A stretch of 56,628 bases of DNA from an uncultured Lentisphaerota bacterium (GTDB lineage: Bacteria > Verrucomicrobiota > Lentisphaeria > Oligosphaerales > CAITYL01): the NCBI GenBank assembly GCA_903894975.1, contig CAITSE010000162.1, positions 1-56,628 on the forward strand. The letters run 5' to 3'. Positions 34,006 to 42,565 of the stretch are shown here, piece by piece. A program made the position numbers and the translations under genes. How positions within the stretch are numbered: the first letter of the stretch is position 1; each line of letters starts with the position of its first letter. The notes beneath the pieces were generated by a model. That model was not told the origin of the DNA, did not search any database, and saw only the letters and a list, made by a program, of their open reading frames with translations.

Positions 34006-35400
34006 ATGATGATCTGCATGCCGACCCTCCTCGCCATTACCCTTCAAACCATCCGCGCCGGATTCCGGCTCCGGCTTTTTCATCTGCTGCTGGGGCTGGC
34101 CCTGCTCATCGGCATCGCCTTGCCGCTGACCATCCGGGGCGACGGCACCGCCACGGGTGAGATTCAGCTCACGCTCACTTACACCCTCGGCCTTCTGAAC
34201 CTGCTGATCTCCGCCTCGGCCCTGTGGGTGGCCAGTACCAGCCTGTCCCGCGAAATCGAGGGCTACCAGATGCACCTGGTCCAGAATTCCGCCGCCACCC
34301 GGACCCGGATCTGGCTGGGCAAGTGGCTCGGGGTCTGGGCGCTCCACGCCGCGGTGCTGGTCATCGCCGCCGCCGCCGCCGCCGCCGCGCTGCATTGGCG
34401 GATGCAGTCTTGGACCTATTCCGCGGAGGAGCGTGAAAAGGCCCGCAACGAAGTGCTGACCGGCCGCCGCGAGTATCGTCCCGCGCCGCCAGACTACCCC
34501 GCCTTTGTCACGGCCCAGTATGAACGTCTGAAGGCCGCCGGCCAACTCGACCCCGCCCACAACCCGGCTTATGTCAAAGGTGAACTTCTGCGGCTTATCA
34601 AGGCCAAAAGCACCGAGGTGCCGGCCGGCGCCGTCCGCCCCTGGCGTTTTACCGGCGTGGAACCGCCGGCGACGGCCGACGGCCGCATCTTCCTGCGCTT
34701 CCGCCACTACATCGGTGGCACCTCCCGCAGCAGCCAGCGCCTGACCGAGGGCGTCTGGGCCGTGCGCGACCCTGTCGACACCGAAGGCCGCCCGCGGGAT
34801 CTCGCTGTCCGTATGGCTACCGGCTCGTTCCATGAAATCATTCTCACCCCGGATCTGGTCTCCAAGGACGGCTTGGTGGATGTCGTCTATATCAATGCGG
34901 ACGCCGCCGGCAGTTCCGTGATGTTCCAGGAGGCCGACGGCCCGGTCCTGCTCATCCCCGCCACCGGATTTTATGCCAATTACACTCGCGGCATCTTGCT
35001 GATTCTTCTGCAGATCGCGTTTCTCGCCGCCCTGGGCGTCACGGTCAGCGGCCTGTTCTCCAGCCCCGTCGCCATGTTCGCCGCCGCCGCCTACCTGGTC
35101 ATCGGTCTGCTCATGGAGGCGGCCGTGGATGCCCCGGCCAAGGACGAATTCGGCGCCTACCAGTACAAGGACCTCAGCGAACACGCCATGCATCTGGTCG
35201 CCCGCACCGCCCAGGTCCTGGTGGTGTCGGTCGATGATTTTGACGCCACCGGCGACTTGATTCGCGGCCGTCTCATCAGCGGCGAAAAACTGGTTCAAAC
35301 CACCGGCCTCATGCTCGGCCTGCGCATCTTTCCGCTCGCCCTCCTCGGCGTCTGGGTCTTCCGCCGCCGCGAACTCGGCCTCGTCGTCCGCCAATCTTAA
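34006..35400 (+). CDS. ABC-2-type transporter permease
   Basis: An integral membrane subunit of an ABC exporter, about 464 aa. Hydrophobic helices lie at about 20-40 (LLLGLALLIGIALPL), 60-80 (LGLLNLLISASALWV), 105-125, and several from 325 to 460 (GILLILLQIAFLAALGVTVSG). A large extracytoplasmic domain with beta character covers about 130-320. The cytoplasmic motif SLSREIEGYQMHLV resembles the SREI motif of the second permease at 47203 and of ABC-2 permeases generally. Several ATGs (34006, 34009, 34018) compete and none has a strong Shine-Dalgarno. No ATPase gene is adjacent, so the partner must be elsewhere. The next gene (35530) is probably in the same unit. Confidence 0.75.
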   Translation: MMICMPTLLAITLQTIRAGFRLRLFHLLLGLALLIGIALPLTIRGDGTATGEIQLTLTYTLGLLNLLISASALWVASTSLSREIEGYQMHLVQNSAATRTRIWLGKWLGVWALHAAVLVIAAAAAAAALHWRMQSWTYSAEEREKARNEVLTGRREYRPAPPDYPAFVTAQYERLKAAGQLDPAHNPAYVKGELLRLIKAKSTEVPAGAVRPWRFTGVEPPATADGRIFLRFRHYIGGTSRSSQRLTEGVWAVRDPVDTEGRPRDLAVRMATGSFHEIILTPDLVSKDGLVDVVYINADAAGSSVMFQEADGPVLLIPATGFYANYTRGILLILLQIAFLAALGVTVSGLFSSPVAMFAAAAYLVIGLLMEAAVDAPAKDEFGAYQYKDLSEHAMHLVARTAQVLVVSVDDFDATGDLIRGRLISGEKLVQTTGLMLGLRIFPLALLGVWVFRRRELGLVVRQS

Positions 35401-35410
35401 ACTCGTTTTT

Positions 35411-35488
35411 TTGAACAGAAGTTCGCAAAGAACACAAAGAAGTGTTTCAATCCCGCCCCCTTTGTGCCCTTTGCGGCCTTCTGTTCAA
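35411..35488. repeat. Family-B dyad repeat after the permease gene
   Basis: ttgaacagaagttcgcaaag, in 9-nt words (gaacagaag, ttcgcaaag, aacacaaag), pairs with ctttgcggccttctgttcaa. It starts 10 nt after the permease stop codon. Confidence 0.8.
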
Positions 35489-35529
35489 CAAATTCAGATG
35501 TCTTGTAACGAATTCAGGTTAAGCCACTC

Positions 35530-37107
35530 ATGAACCGGACCGGACAACTTTTCCGCGCCCTCGGCGTTCTGGCCGCAGCCTTCCTGCTGCTCGCCGGGCT
35601 GCATGTTGTTCAGGCGGACATGAACCGGCAGCGCGCCGCCCATGAACTGACTGAAACCGCGCCGTTGGAAAACGCCCCGCCCGTGATCGCCTTCACCACC
35701 GTCGCCCTGGGCGGGTTCCGCGGCCTGGTGGCGGACTATCTCTGGCTGCGCGCCAACCGTCTTCAGGACGAAGGGCGCTATTACGAACTCTTCCAGCTTG
35801 CCTCCTGGATCGTCAAGCTCCAGCCCCGCTTCACCGGCGCCACCGCCTACCTGGCCTGGAACATGTCCTACAACATCTCCGTCACCTGCAACGAATTCCC
35901 CGACCGCTGGCGCTGGGTCAATCGCGGCATCGAACTCATCCGCGACGAAGCTCTGATCTACAACCCCGCCGACCCCCTGCTGTACAAGGAACTGGCCTGG
36001 ATCTATCACCACAAGCTCGGCCAGGACATGGATGACGCCAACCGCTATTACAAGATCCAGCTCGCCCGCCAGATGACCGTCGCCCTCGGTGACCCGCCCG
36101 TGGACTGGGCGCCCCTCATCGCCGCGCCGGTCAACGAAACCGAGCTTCGCGCCCGCCTTGCCGCCGGCTCCCCGTTGTGGACGGTGCTGACGGAAAAAGG
36201 GTTGTCCCTGCGCGAACTGGAAATCCGTTTCGCCGCCGGCGATGGCGCTATCCCCGAACCCGCCGCCTCCGCCAAGCTCATCCCTGCCGACCGCCAGACT
36301 CTTCTGCTCTATCTCCGCCGGCACCGCCTCACCGCCGACCTCAAGCTCGACCCCGTCCGCCTCGCCGCACTCACCAAACGCTATGGCCCGCTGGACTGGC
36401 GCCTGCCCCAGGCCCACGCCGTCTACTGGGCCGAACGCGGCCTGGAATTCGTCCCCGGCCGCAAGGAAATCAACTGCGAACGCGTCCTCTTCCAATCCCT
36501 CGGCCAGGCCTTCCGTTCCGGACGCCTGATCTACGCCGGCAGCATTGAAACCCTCGAAACCACCCCGAACCTCGAACTCTTCGATTCCGCCAACCAGGCC
36601 TACCTCGACTCCATCAACCGGCACCTGGACTCCAACGCCAACCGCTCCGGCCATGAAAATTTCCTCATCGACGCCGCCGTCGAATTCTATAAGTTCGGCC
36701 GCACCCGCAAGGCCAAGGAAATCCTGGAAATGCTCCGCAAGAGCTCGGACAACCCCAAGTTCCGCCAGCCTCTCGACGAATTCGTCCTCGGTGAACTCGC
36801 CAGCGACATTAGCATGGCCTCCCAGGGCCAGGCCCAGGCCGCGGTTCAGGGCTACCTCGTCCAGTCCATGGCCGCCCTGGCCTATGGCGACGACGAGCGC
36901 GCCGCCGCCTTCGAACTCATCGGCCGCAAGATCTGGGCCAAGTACATGGCCTCCATCGGTGCGGAAACCAAGGATCGTCGCGGCTTGGCGCCCTTTGACC
37001 AGATCAAGCTCAAGACCCTCGAATACTGCCGCAAAAACTTCCCCCCCGTCCTGACCAACCGCCTCCCCGAAGTGCCCAAGGCGCTGCCCCCGCCCCCCGC
37101 CCCTTGA
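35530..37107 (+). CDS. Large membrane-anchored helical protein of unknown function
   Basis: A 525-aa protein with one N-terminal membrane segment (about 10-28, LGVLAAAFLLLAGLHVV) and a long extracytoplasmic helical part rich in Trp/Tyr/Leu. Residues about 60-180 (LGGFRGLVADYLWLRANRL; YYELFQLASWIVKLQPRF; LLYKELAWIYHHKLG) resemble TPR-like helix pairs. The last ten residues are Pro-rich. I recognise no enzymatic motif. It follows the ABC-2 permease by 129 nt on the same strand, so it may be an accessory of that transporter (inference). The Shine-Dalgarno is weak because a repeat occupies the gap. Confidence 0.75.
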   Translation: MNRTGQLFRALGVLAAAFLLLAGLHVVQADMNRQRAAHELTETAPLENAPPVIAFTTVALGGFRGLVADYLWLRANRLQDEGRYYELFQLASWIVKLQPRFTGATAYLAWNMSYNISVTCNEFPDRWRWVNRGIELIRDEALIYNPADPLLYKELAWIYHHKLGQDMDDANRYYKIQLARQMTVALGDPPVDWAPLIAAPVNETELRARLAAGSPLWTVLTEKGLSLRELEIRFAAGDGAIPEPAASAKLIPADRQTLLLYLRRHRLTADLKLDPVRLAALTKRYGPLDWRLPQAHAVYWAERGLEFVPGRKEINCERVLFQSLGQAFRSGRLIYAGSIETLETTPNLELFDSANQAYLDSINRHLDSNANRSGHENFLIDAAVEFYKFGRTRKAKEILEMLRKSSDNPKFRQPLDEFVLGELASDISMASQGQAQAAVQGYLVQSMAALAYGDDERAAAFELIGRKIWAKYMASIGAETKDRRGLAPFDQIKLKTLEYCRKNFPPVLTNRLPEVPKALPPPPAP

Positions 37108-37145
37108 GCGCGGTTTCCGCGCCTGAGCCGGGTTGAGCCCCCGCA

Positions 37146-37335
37146 GGGCATGCGCGTCAACTTAAGGAAAAAATCGAACGTCGAACATTGAACATTGAAC
37201 GTCGAAGGAAAACCCGGTCGGTTTGAACTTAGATTTATCGCATGACTTCCAATTCGACGTTGGACGTTCAATGTTCGACGTTCGCAATTAGTTGTTTTCT
37301 AGAAGATTATGGTTTTTAAGTTTACGCGCATGCCC
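37146..37335. repeat. cgaacgt element bounded by inverted GGGCATGCGCGT motifs
   Basis: GGGCATGCGCGTCAACTTAAGG (37146-37167) and its inverted relative ending acgcgcatgccc (to 37335) enclose two complementary arrays of 7-nt words (cgaacgt, cgaacat, tgaacat, tgaacgt on the left; inverted words 37253-37284). The right flank with ttctagaagattatgg is the reverse complement of the left flank of the copy at 51777. It is a complete-looking 190-nt unit. Confidence 0.85.
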
Positions 37336-37481
37336 GCAGGGAGGCGGCACCTCATGGGGTATGCCTTCTCAAGAGTAATTCCAATTACAGAGGCTTTATT
37401 CGCGTCGCCTTACACGCAATAAATGAGGCCGTTTTTTTGATTTTAAGAGGACGGGAACCCCAAGCGTTCCATGGCAAAAAA

Positions 37482-37528
37482 CGGGCAGGATTGCCCGCTC
37501 CACGTTGGCCACAGGCAGGATTGCCTGT
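37482..37528. repeat. GGCAGGATTGCC micro-hairpins
   Basis: cgggcaggattgcccg (37482-37497) and acaggcaggattgcctgt (37511-37528) share the core ggcaggattgcc but have different, still self-complementary flanks. A GCCGAG-type hairpin follows near 37566-37588. Nothing gene-like is seen in 37336-37685. Confidence 0.6.
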
Positions 37529-37685
37529 TTCACGTTAGATGATGGCCTTCGTCGAGAATCAGGTCGGCGTCGAGTGCAACTCGGCGCTCGGGGTGCGGGC
37601 TTGCCGGGCGGATTCCGCATGCTAGAATTTAAAATGTCCCGGTCGGCCGGTCGCTCAACCGGCAGAGAAGAAGGAGGCACTCCTG

Positions 37686-38162
37686 ATGAAAACGGTATTT
37701 CCCCGCAGCTTTCCCCGTTGGTTCGCGGCGGTTATGGTGCTGTTTTGGCTGGCGCGGCCGGGTCTGGCCGCGGCGCAGGACTTTGCCGGGGTGTGGAATA
37801 TCCGGGGAACGCTCCTCACCGATTCCGGAAACGGGAACGATCCCTATGCGCCGAAAGCGGGTGCGCAGAAGCCGGACCGATGGAGCATCGCGGCCGACGG
37901 CAACACTCTGACTCTGACCAGTGCGGCCGGTTCCATTGCCGGCATCCAGACCGTGCCCGGCAGCGCCCGGTTCATGGGGCGCTATCCCATGCCCGTGGGC
38001 AAGTTCACCGGCATTATGCAGATTACCATCGACTGCAAGTTGGTCGCGTCCGGCCAATTGGTGGCCGCGGAGGAGATCCTGTATTTTATGCCGAACGGCT
38101 TGGGCGTGATCCAGCCCATGCCGCTGGGCCGGGAAGCCTGGAAGATCGAAGGCGCCCGCTGA
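37686..38162 (+). CDS. Small secreted protein of unknown function
   Basis: A 158-aa protein with strong AAGGAGG upstream of the ATG. The signal peptide (WFAAVMVLFWLARPGLAAAQ) ends near residue 31. The mature part starts FAGVWNIRGTLL and is strand-rich (WSIAADGNTLTLTSAAG; GKFTGIMQITIDCKL), suggesting a lipocalin-like or small beta-barrel fold. One Cys only. No family recognised. It stands alone between repeat-rich gaps. Confidence 0.7.
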   Translation: MKTVFPRSFPRWFAAVMVLFWLARPGLAAAQDFAGVWNIRGTLLTDSGNGNDPYAPKAGAQKPDRWSIAADGNTLTLTSAAGSIAGIQTVPGSARFMGRYPMPVGKFTGIMQITIDCKLVASGQLVAAEEILYFMPNGLGVIQPMPLGREAWKIEGAR

Positions 38163-38260
38163 TCTGATTGATTTGCAAAAAGAGTCATTTCGATCCCGTC
38201 CCGGCATTTTTTTGAACAGTTGGTTGTTGGGAGTGATTCAGGGTAAGAATGAGGTGTGGC

Positions 38261-38556
38261 ATGGGAACCGCGGGTTTTGTCCTTCTGTTGGTGGCCGTTG
38301 CGCTGGGCGTGGCGGGCGCGGTGACCTGGCTGGTGCTGAAACTTCTCGCGGCCTTGGGCGGAACCGCCCGTCTGGCGGCCCGTTATGGGGCGGCGACCGA
38401 GCCGCCGGGGACGCGGTACAGTGGTCAGACCATTGCCATCGGGCCGTGGAGCTTGCCATTGGCACCCCCTCCGCGGGAACGATCACGGTCTACCCGGAAC
38501 TCTTCGAGCCGATGCGCCCCTGGCTCGGGGCCGTCGTGCCGCCCGGTTGGCCTTGA
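38261..38556 (+). pseudogene. Small membrane protein gene with a probable frameshift
   Basis: GAGG precedes an ATG at 38261 (an ATG at 38249 is an alternative). The first part, GFVLLLVAVALGVAGAVTW and on to GQTIAIGPW, reads as one membrane helix plus a short cytoplasmic strand. After about 38440 that frame turns Arg/Ser/Pro-rich, while the neighbouring frame continues protein-like (AVELAIGTPSAGTITVYPEL ... GAVVPPGWP) to a stop at 38556. A one-base indel, real or from sequencing, is the simplest explanation. Product unknown. Confidence 0.5.
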
Positions 38557-38695
38557 TTGGGGATGGTGGCCGTAGGGACGGGTGAACCAGGAATGGGCCG
38601 GATCGTTTCTCCCTGCGTTTCCCCCCCCCCATGCTCCGTGCTCCCGAATGCTTTGTTTCCGAAAAAAAAACCGTCCGCCACCCCGGAGCGTATCC

Positions 38696-39790
38696 ATGAA
38701 AAGAAAACGGATTCCGCGATTTCTCGTGTCGGTGACCGTGGCGCTTTTGTGCGCACCGGCGCTGCAGGCCGATTGGTCCTTTGTCATGCTGGGCGACACC
38801 CGGGGCGCCCGCAGCACCACCACGACGGGGGTGAGCACCGAACTGCCGGCCATCGCCGCGAAGATCGCCTCGCTGAATCCCGAACTGGTGCTGGTGGCCG
38901 GCGACCTGTGCAATGGCAATGACGTGCCGTCCGGCTCCACGCTGTCCTATGCGGAACAGTTTGCCAACTGGAAGACGACCATGGCGCCGGTTTACAACTA
39001 TTCTACCGGCACTGGCATTCCGATCTACACTGTGCGCGGCAACCATGAGAACAACGATAGCGAGGGCCCGCCCATTGTCGAATTGAAGCAGGCTTATGCC
39101 GACGCGTTCAGTGGCTATGTGCCGGCCAATGGGCCGGACAGCGCCCAGCAGGGCTTCAGCTATTCTTTCACCCACAACAATCTGACGGTCGTCGCCGCCG
39201 ACCAGTATTTCTTTTACAACCAGCCGTCGCGCCCGGCGGGCTATCACGACTTGAGCCGGGACTGGGTCGCCAAGCAGTTTCAGGAGTCGAGTTCGCCCTA
39301 TAAAGTTTTCATGGCCCATGTGCCGATCTTCATGACCGAGGGCGGCGGCGAACCCGAGCATTTCTTCGGCGACGACGCCGCCGGGGACGCGACCCGGGCG
39401 ACGTTTTGGAACGATCTGGGCGCCAGCGGCGCCCAGCTTTATGTGACCGGGCATATTCACAACGAAACGGTCGCCAGCACCACCAATGCGTACGGCGACA
39501 CCATTATTCAAGTGTTGGCGGGCAACGGCGGCGCGCCTTTGGATCCGGTCGGCACCGGACAGGATCCGGGAGTGGACCTGTTGTACACCAGCACCCAGTA
39601 CGGGTTCTCGCTGGCCACGGTGCGGGCTGATGCCATGATGATCCAATACTATTCGCTTGACACGACGGATAATAGTTGGAGCGTCGCCGCTTATACCACC
39701 CTGATTCCCATTCCGGAACCTTCCTCCGCCGGACTGCTGGCCGCGGCGATCCTCACGGCCGTTCATCGCCGGAAATGGCGGCGGAGTTGA
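38696..39790 (+). CDS. Secreted calcineurin-like metallophosphoesterase with PEP-CTERM tail
   Basis: 364 aa from the ATG at 38696 (GGAG eight bases upstream), with a basic signal peptide. The metal-site motifs of the family are all present in order: GDTRG, GDLCNG, GNHEN, MAHVPIF and TGHIHNE. It should hydrolyse phosphomono- or diesters outside the cytoplasm. The C-terminus IPEPSSAGLLAAAIL followed by HRRKWRR is a PEP-CTERM sorting signal (Pro-Glu-Pro, membrane helix, basic end) recognised by an exosortase. No exosortase gene lies in the window. Confidence 0.9.
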   Translation: MKRKRIPRFLVSVTVALLCAPALQADWSFVMLGDTRGARSTTTTGVSTELPAIAAKIASLNPELVLVAGDLCNGNDVPSGSTLSYAEQFANWKTTMAPVYNYSTGTGIPIYTVRGNHENNDSEGPPIVELKQAYADAFSGYVPANGPDSAQQGFSYSFTHNNLTVVAADQYFFYNQPSRPAGYHDLSRDWVAKQFQESSSPYKVFMAHVPIFMTEGGGEPEHFFGDDAAGDATRATFWNDLGASGAQLYVTGHIHNETVASTTNAYGDTIIQVLAGNGGAPLDPVGTGQDPGVDLLYTSTQYGFSLATVRADAMMIQYYSLDTTDNSWSVAAYTTLIPIPEPSSAGLLAAAILTAVHRRKWRRS

Positions 39791-39874
39791 TTTCGCCGGG
39801 GCCGGGTGCCTTGCCGTGCGGATTCTGCATGCTACAATGCCTTCACCGTCGCGTAAAAACTTTCGGAGGTTCCC

Positions 39875-41275
39875 ATGGGTGGTTTTTTCGGAGTGGCCGC
39901 GAAGAGTGACTGCATCACCGATCTGTTCTACGGGACGGATTATCATTCGCATCTTGGCACCATGCGCGGCGGACTGGTAGTGAACAACGGCGGCGGGTTC
40001 ACCCGGTACATCCACGACATTACCAACAGCCAGTTCCGCTCCAAATTTGAAAACGACATCGGCAAGATGAAGGGCAATCTCGGCATTGGTGTCATCAGCG
40101 ACAACGAGGACCAGCCCCTGATCATTGCTTCGCACCTGGGCGACTATGCGATCGCCACGGTCGGCGTGATCACAAACCTCAACGCCATCAAAAAGGAGGC
40201 GTTCCGGAACCGCACCACGCATTTTTCCGAGATGAGCAACGGCGAGATCAATCCGACGGAATTGATCGCCACCCTGATCAATCAGGAAGCGACCTTTGAA
40301 GATGGCATCCGCCGGGCCCAGGAAACCATCGAAGGTTCCTGCTCCATGCTGCTCTTGACGGCCAAGGGGATTTATGCGGCCCGCGACTGGCACGGCCGGA
40401 CTCCCGTGATCCTCGGGAAAAAAGCCGGCGCCTATGCCGCCACCATGGAATCCTGCGCGTTCCCGAACCTGGACTACAATCATCTTCGGGATCTCGGCCC
40501 GGGCGAAATCGTCCGGATCACCGCGGAGGGCGTGGAGCGCGTCGCCAAGGCCGACGGCAAACTTCGGATCTGCTCGTTCCTCTGGGTCTATTACGGATAT
40601 CCGTCCTCAACCTACGAGGGCATCAACGTCGAACAGTCCCGCTACCGCTGCGGCGCCGCCCTGGCCAAACGGGACGATGTCACGCCGGACATCGTGGCGG
40701 GAATCCCGGATTCCGGCACCGGCCATGCCATTGGCTATGCGAACCAGGCCAAGATCCCGCATGAGCGTCCGTTTGTGAAATACACGCCGACCTGGCCGCG
40801 GAGTTTCATGCCGCAGAACCAGTCCATCCGCGATCTCGTCGCCAGAATGAAGCTGATCCCGATCCGCGAGATCATCAAGGGAAAAAAGCTGCTGTTCTGC
40901 GAAGATTCGATTGTCCGCGGCACCCAGCTCCGGGACACGGTCAAGCGGCTTTTCGAAGCCGGGGCCAAGGAAGTGCACATGCGCCCCGCCTGCCCGCCGC
41001 TCCTCCACGGCTGCAAGTTTCTGAACTTCTCGCGCTCACGTTCGATCCTTGACCTCGCCGGCCGCCGCGCCGTGAAAACACTCGAGGGCGACGACGCGAA
41101 AAAGCTCGACAAATACGCCGATCCCTGCTCGAAATGCCACGGCGCCATGGTCGAGATCATCCGCAAAGAACTCGGCCTGACCTCGCTCCGCTACCAGCGG
41201 CTAGACGATCTGACCAAGGCCATCGGCCTGCCCAAGAGCAAGCTCTGCACCTATTGCTGGGACGGGCAGGGCTGA
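39875..41275 (+). CDS. PurF-like amidophosphoribosyltransferase lacking the N-terminal Cys
   Basis: A 466-aa homologue of glutamine PRPP amidotransferase. The start is fixed by GGAGG five to six bases upstream. It begins MGGFFGVAAKSDC, whereas active PurF begins MCGI/V with Cys as the glutaminase nucleophile; here position 2 is Gly. The rest of the Ntn-hydrolase domain is recognisable (YHSHLGTMRGG; SCSMLLLTAKG; ARDWHGRTPVILG). The PRPP-binding motif EDSIVRGT is at 343-350. The C-terminus has two Cys pairs (CSKCHG, CTYCWDG), possibly for a metal or Fe-S site. It may use free ammonia, another amine, or a partner glutaminase. It overlaps the convergent aldolase gene by 25 nt. Confidence 0.85.
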   Translation: MGGFFGVAAKSDCITDLFYGTDYHSHLGTMRGGLVVNNGGGFTRYIHDITNSQFRSKFENDIGKMKGNLGIGVISDNEDQPLIIASHLGDYAIATVGVITNLNAIKKEAFRNRTTHFSEMSNGEINPTELIATLINQEATFEDGIRRAQETIEGSCSMLLLTAKGIYAARDWHGRTPVILGKKAGAYAATMESCAFPNLDYNHLRDLGPGEIVRITAEGVERVAKADGKLRICSFLWVYYGYPSSTYEGINVEQSRYRCGAALAKRDDVTPDIVAGIPDSGTGHAIGYANQAKIPHERPFVKYTPTWPRSFMPQNQSIRDLVARMKLIPIREIIKGKKLLFCEDSIVRGTQLRDTVKRLFEAGAKEVHMRPACPPLLHGCKFLNFSRSRSILDLAGRRAVKTLEGDDAKKLDKYADPCSKCHGAMVEIIRKELGLTSLRYQRLDDLTKAIGLPKSKLCTYCWDGQG

Positions 41276-41910
41276 GCCGGGGCGTTCGCCGTGGCGGCAA
41301 GGGTGACGGCCTGGCGGGCCAGGTGCGTGATCTCGGCGAAATTGCCGGCCAGGATGAGGTCGGGCTTGACCATCCAGGTGCCGCCGCAGGCGAGGACGTT
41401 GGGGAGCTTCAGGTATTCCACCAGGTTCAGCAGTTCGATGCCGCCGGTCGGGACGAACTTGACTTCGCCGTAGGCCGCGCCGATGGCCTTCAGCGTTTTT
41501 ATGCCGCCGTAGTTTTCTGCCGGGAAGAACTTGAGAACCTTGAGCCCGTATTCCAGGGCCATCTGCACTTCCGTCGGGGTGCAGACGCCGGGAATGACGA
41601 TCAGATTTCGGGAGAGACAGTGCTCCACGACTTTGGCGCTGAAGCCGGGGCTGACGATGAAGCGGGCGCCGCAGTCCTCGGCCTTTTTCGCCTGATCCAC
41701 GGTCAGCACGGTGCCGGCGCCGAGCACCATGTCTAGCACGGTGGCGGCGGCGCGAATGGCGTCGGGCGCGGCGGCGGTGCGGAAGGTGATTTCCATGCAG
41801 GGCAGGCCGCCGGCCTTGAGCGCGGTGGCGAGCGGCAGGGCGTGCTCGGCCTTGTCCAGTTTCACGACCGGCACAATCCGGAGTTTTTTGAGTTCGGCGA
41901 GGATGTCCAC
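41251..41910 (-). CDS. eda: KDPG/KHG aldolase
   Basis: A class I aldolase that cleaves 2-keto-3-deoxy-6-phosphogluconate (or 4-hydroxy-2-oxoglutarate). 219 aa from a GTG start with GGGAG upstream. Catalytic Glu40 with ITFRT (41-45), Schiff-base Lys127 in LKFFPAEN, and the phosphate-site sequence FVPTGGI. The upstream in-frame extension crosses the tRNA-Ser gene and is rejected. It could serve the Entner-Doudoroff route or uronate breakdown; no other pathway gene lies nearby except the distant ROK kinase. Confidence 0.9.
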   Translation of the reverse strand: MDILAELKKLRIVPVVKLDKAEHALPLATALKAGGLPCMEITFRTAAAPDAIRAAATVLDMVLGAGTVLTVDQAKKAEDCGARFIVSPGFSAKVVEHCLSRNLIVIPGVCTPTEVQMALEYGLKVLKFFPAENYGGIKTLKAIGAAYGEVKFVPTGGIELLNLVEYLKLPNVLACGGTWMVKPDLILAGNFAEITHLARQAVTLAATANAPAQPCPSQQ

Positions 41911-41980
41911 GGCTTCAGTCTCCCGGCGCACCTGCGGTACGCCTGTTTTTTGGGTTTGAGGAAACACTCCACGCACAAAC

Positions 41981-42013
41981 AAAAAACGCCGCCGGGCTTT
42001 GGGGCCGGCGGCG
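41981..42013 (-). terminator. Rho-independent terminator of tRNA-Ser
   Basis: Read on the minus strand: cgccgccgg, a nine-base loop, ccggcggcg, then six T. It lies about 40 nt past the tRNA 3' end and ahead of the aldolase gene. Confidence 0.8.
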
Positions 42014-42051
42014 AAACGGCGGGTGGGGGGGCCGCGCATAAAGTTGAAAAA

Positions 42052-42141
<90 letters not shown>

Positions 42142-42256
42142 GCAGAGGCGGCTGTTAGTATAATCGGCCCACCGGTCTTTGCCAGCGTGGCGGGATTTGC
42201 GGGCGGGCAAGGCGCGGGGGCTTGGCAATGCCCTCGGCGCCCGCAAATTCCACCAT

Positions 42257-42367
42257 GGCGGGCAAGATGCCCGCCGGCCTGTGTGGCCGGGTGTGGACAC
42301 CCGCCCTCCTCGCCCGGGTCAGTGGGCAAGATGCCCACGTTCCCACAATCGGGGGCAGGATGCCCCC
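42257..42367. repeat. Cluster of GGCARGATGCC micro-hairpins
   Basis: ggcgggcaagatgcccgcc (42257-42275), cgggtgtggacacccg (42288-42303), gtgggcaagatgcccac (42322-42338) and gggggcaggatgccccc (42351-42367). The loops are conserved and the stems differ while remaining paired. A related sequence lies near 17936. It occupies the gap upstream of the Nramp gene. Confidence 0.65.
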
Positions 42368-42448
42368 GCTCCCAAGGCGGTTGCATCCCGGCGGGGTCCG
42401 GGTAGATTGAGTTTGCCCGGCCGGCGCGAAAACCGGCGGAACCGGTTC

Positions 42449-42521
42449 TGAACGGAAGCTCGCAACAAACCCAACATTTTCCCTTCCAAACCCTTCGTGA
42501 CCTTTGCGCCCTTCTGTTCAA
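42449..42521. repeat. Family-B dyad repeat upstream of the Nramp gene
   Basis: tgaacggaagctcgcaa at the left is degenerate; cctttgcgcccttctgttca at the right is intact. It ends 45 nt before the start codon. Confidence 0.65.
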
Positions 42522-42565
42522 TCCATTCGATTCTTCTGTAACTCGTTCAGGTTGGGAGTGGCACC

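Noticed and set aside
35500..35520. A recurring tgtaac...ttcaggtta sequence near 1425 (inverted), 35505 and 42533
   Set aside because: Similarity is limited to about 12-15 bases with gaps; I could not separate a real motif from chance without counting it genome-wide.
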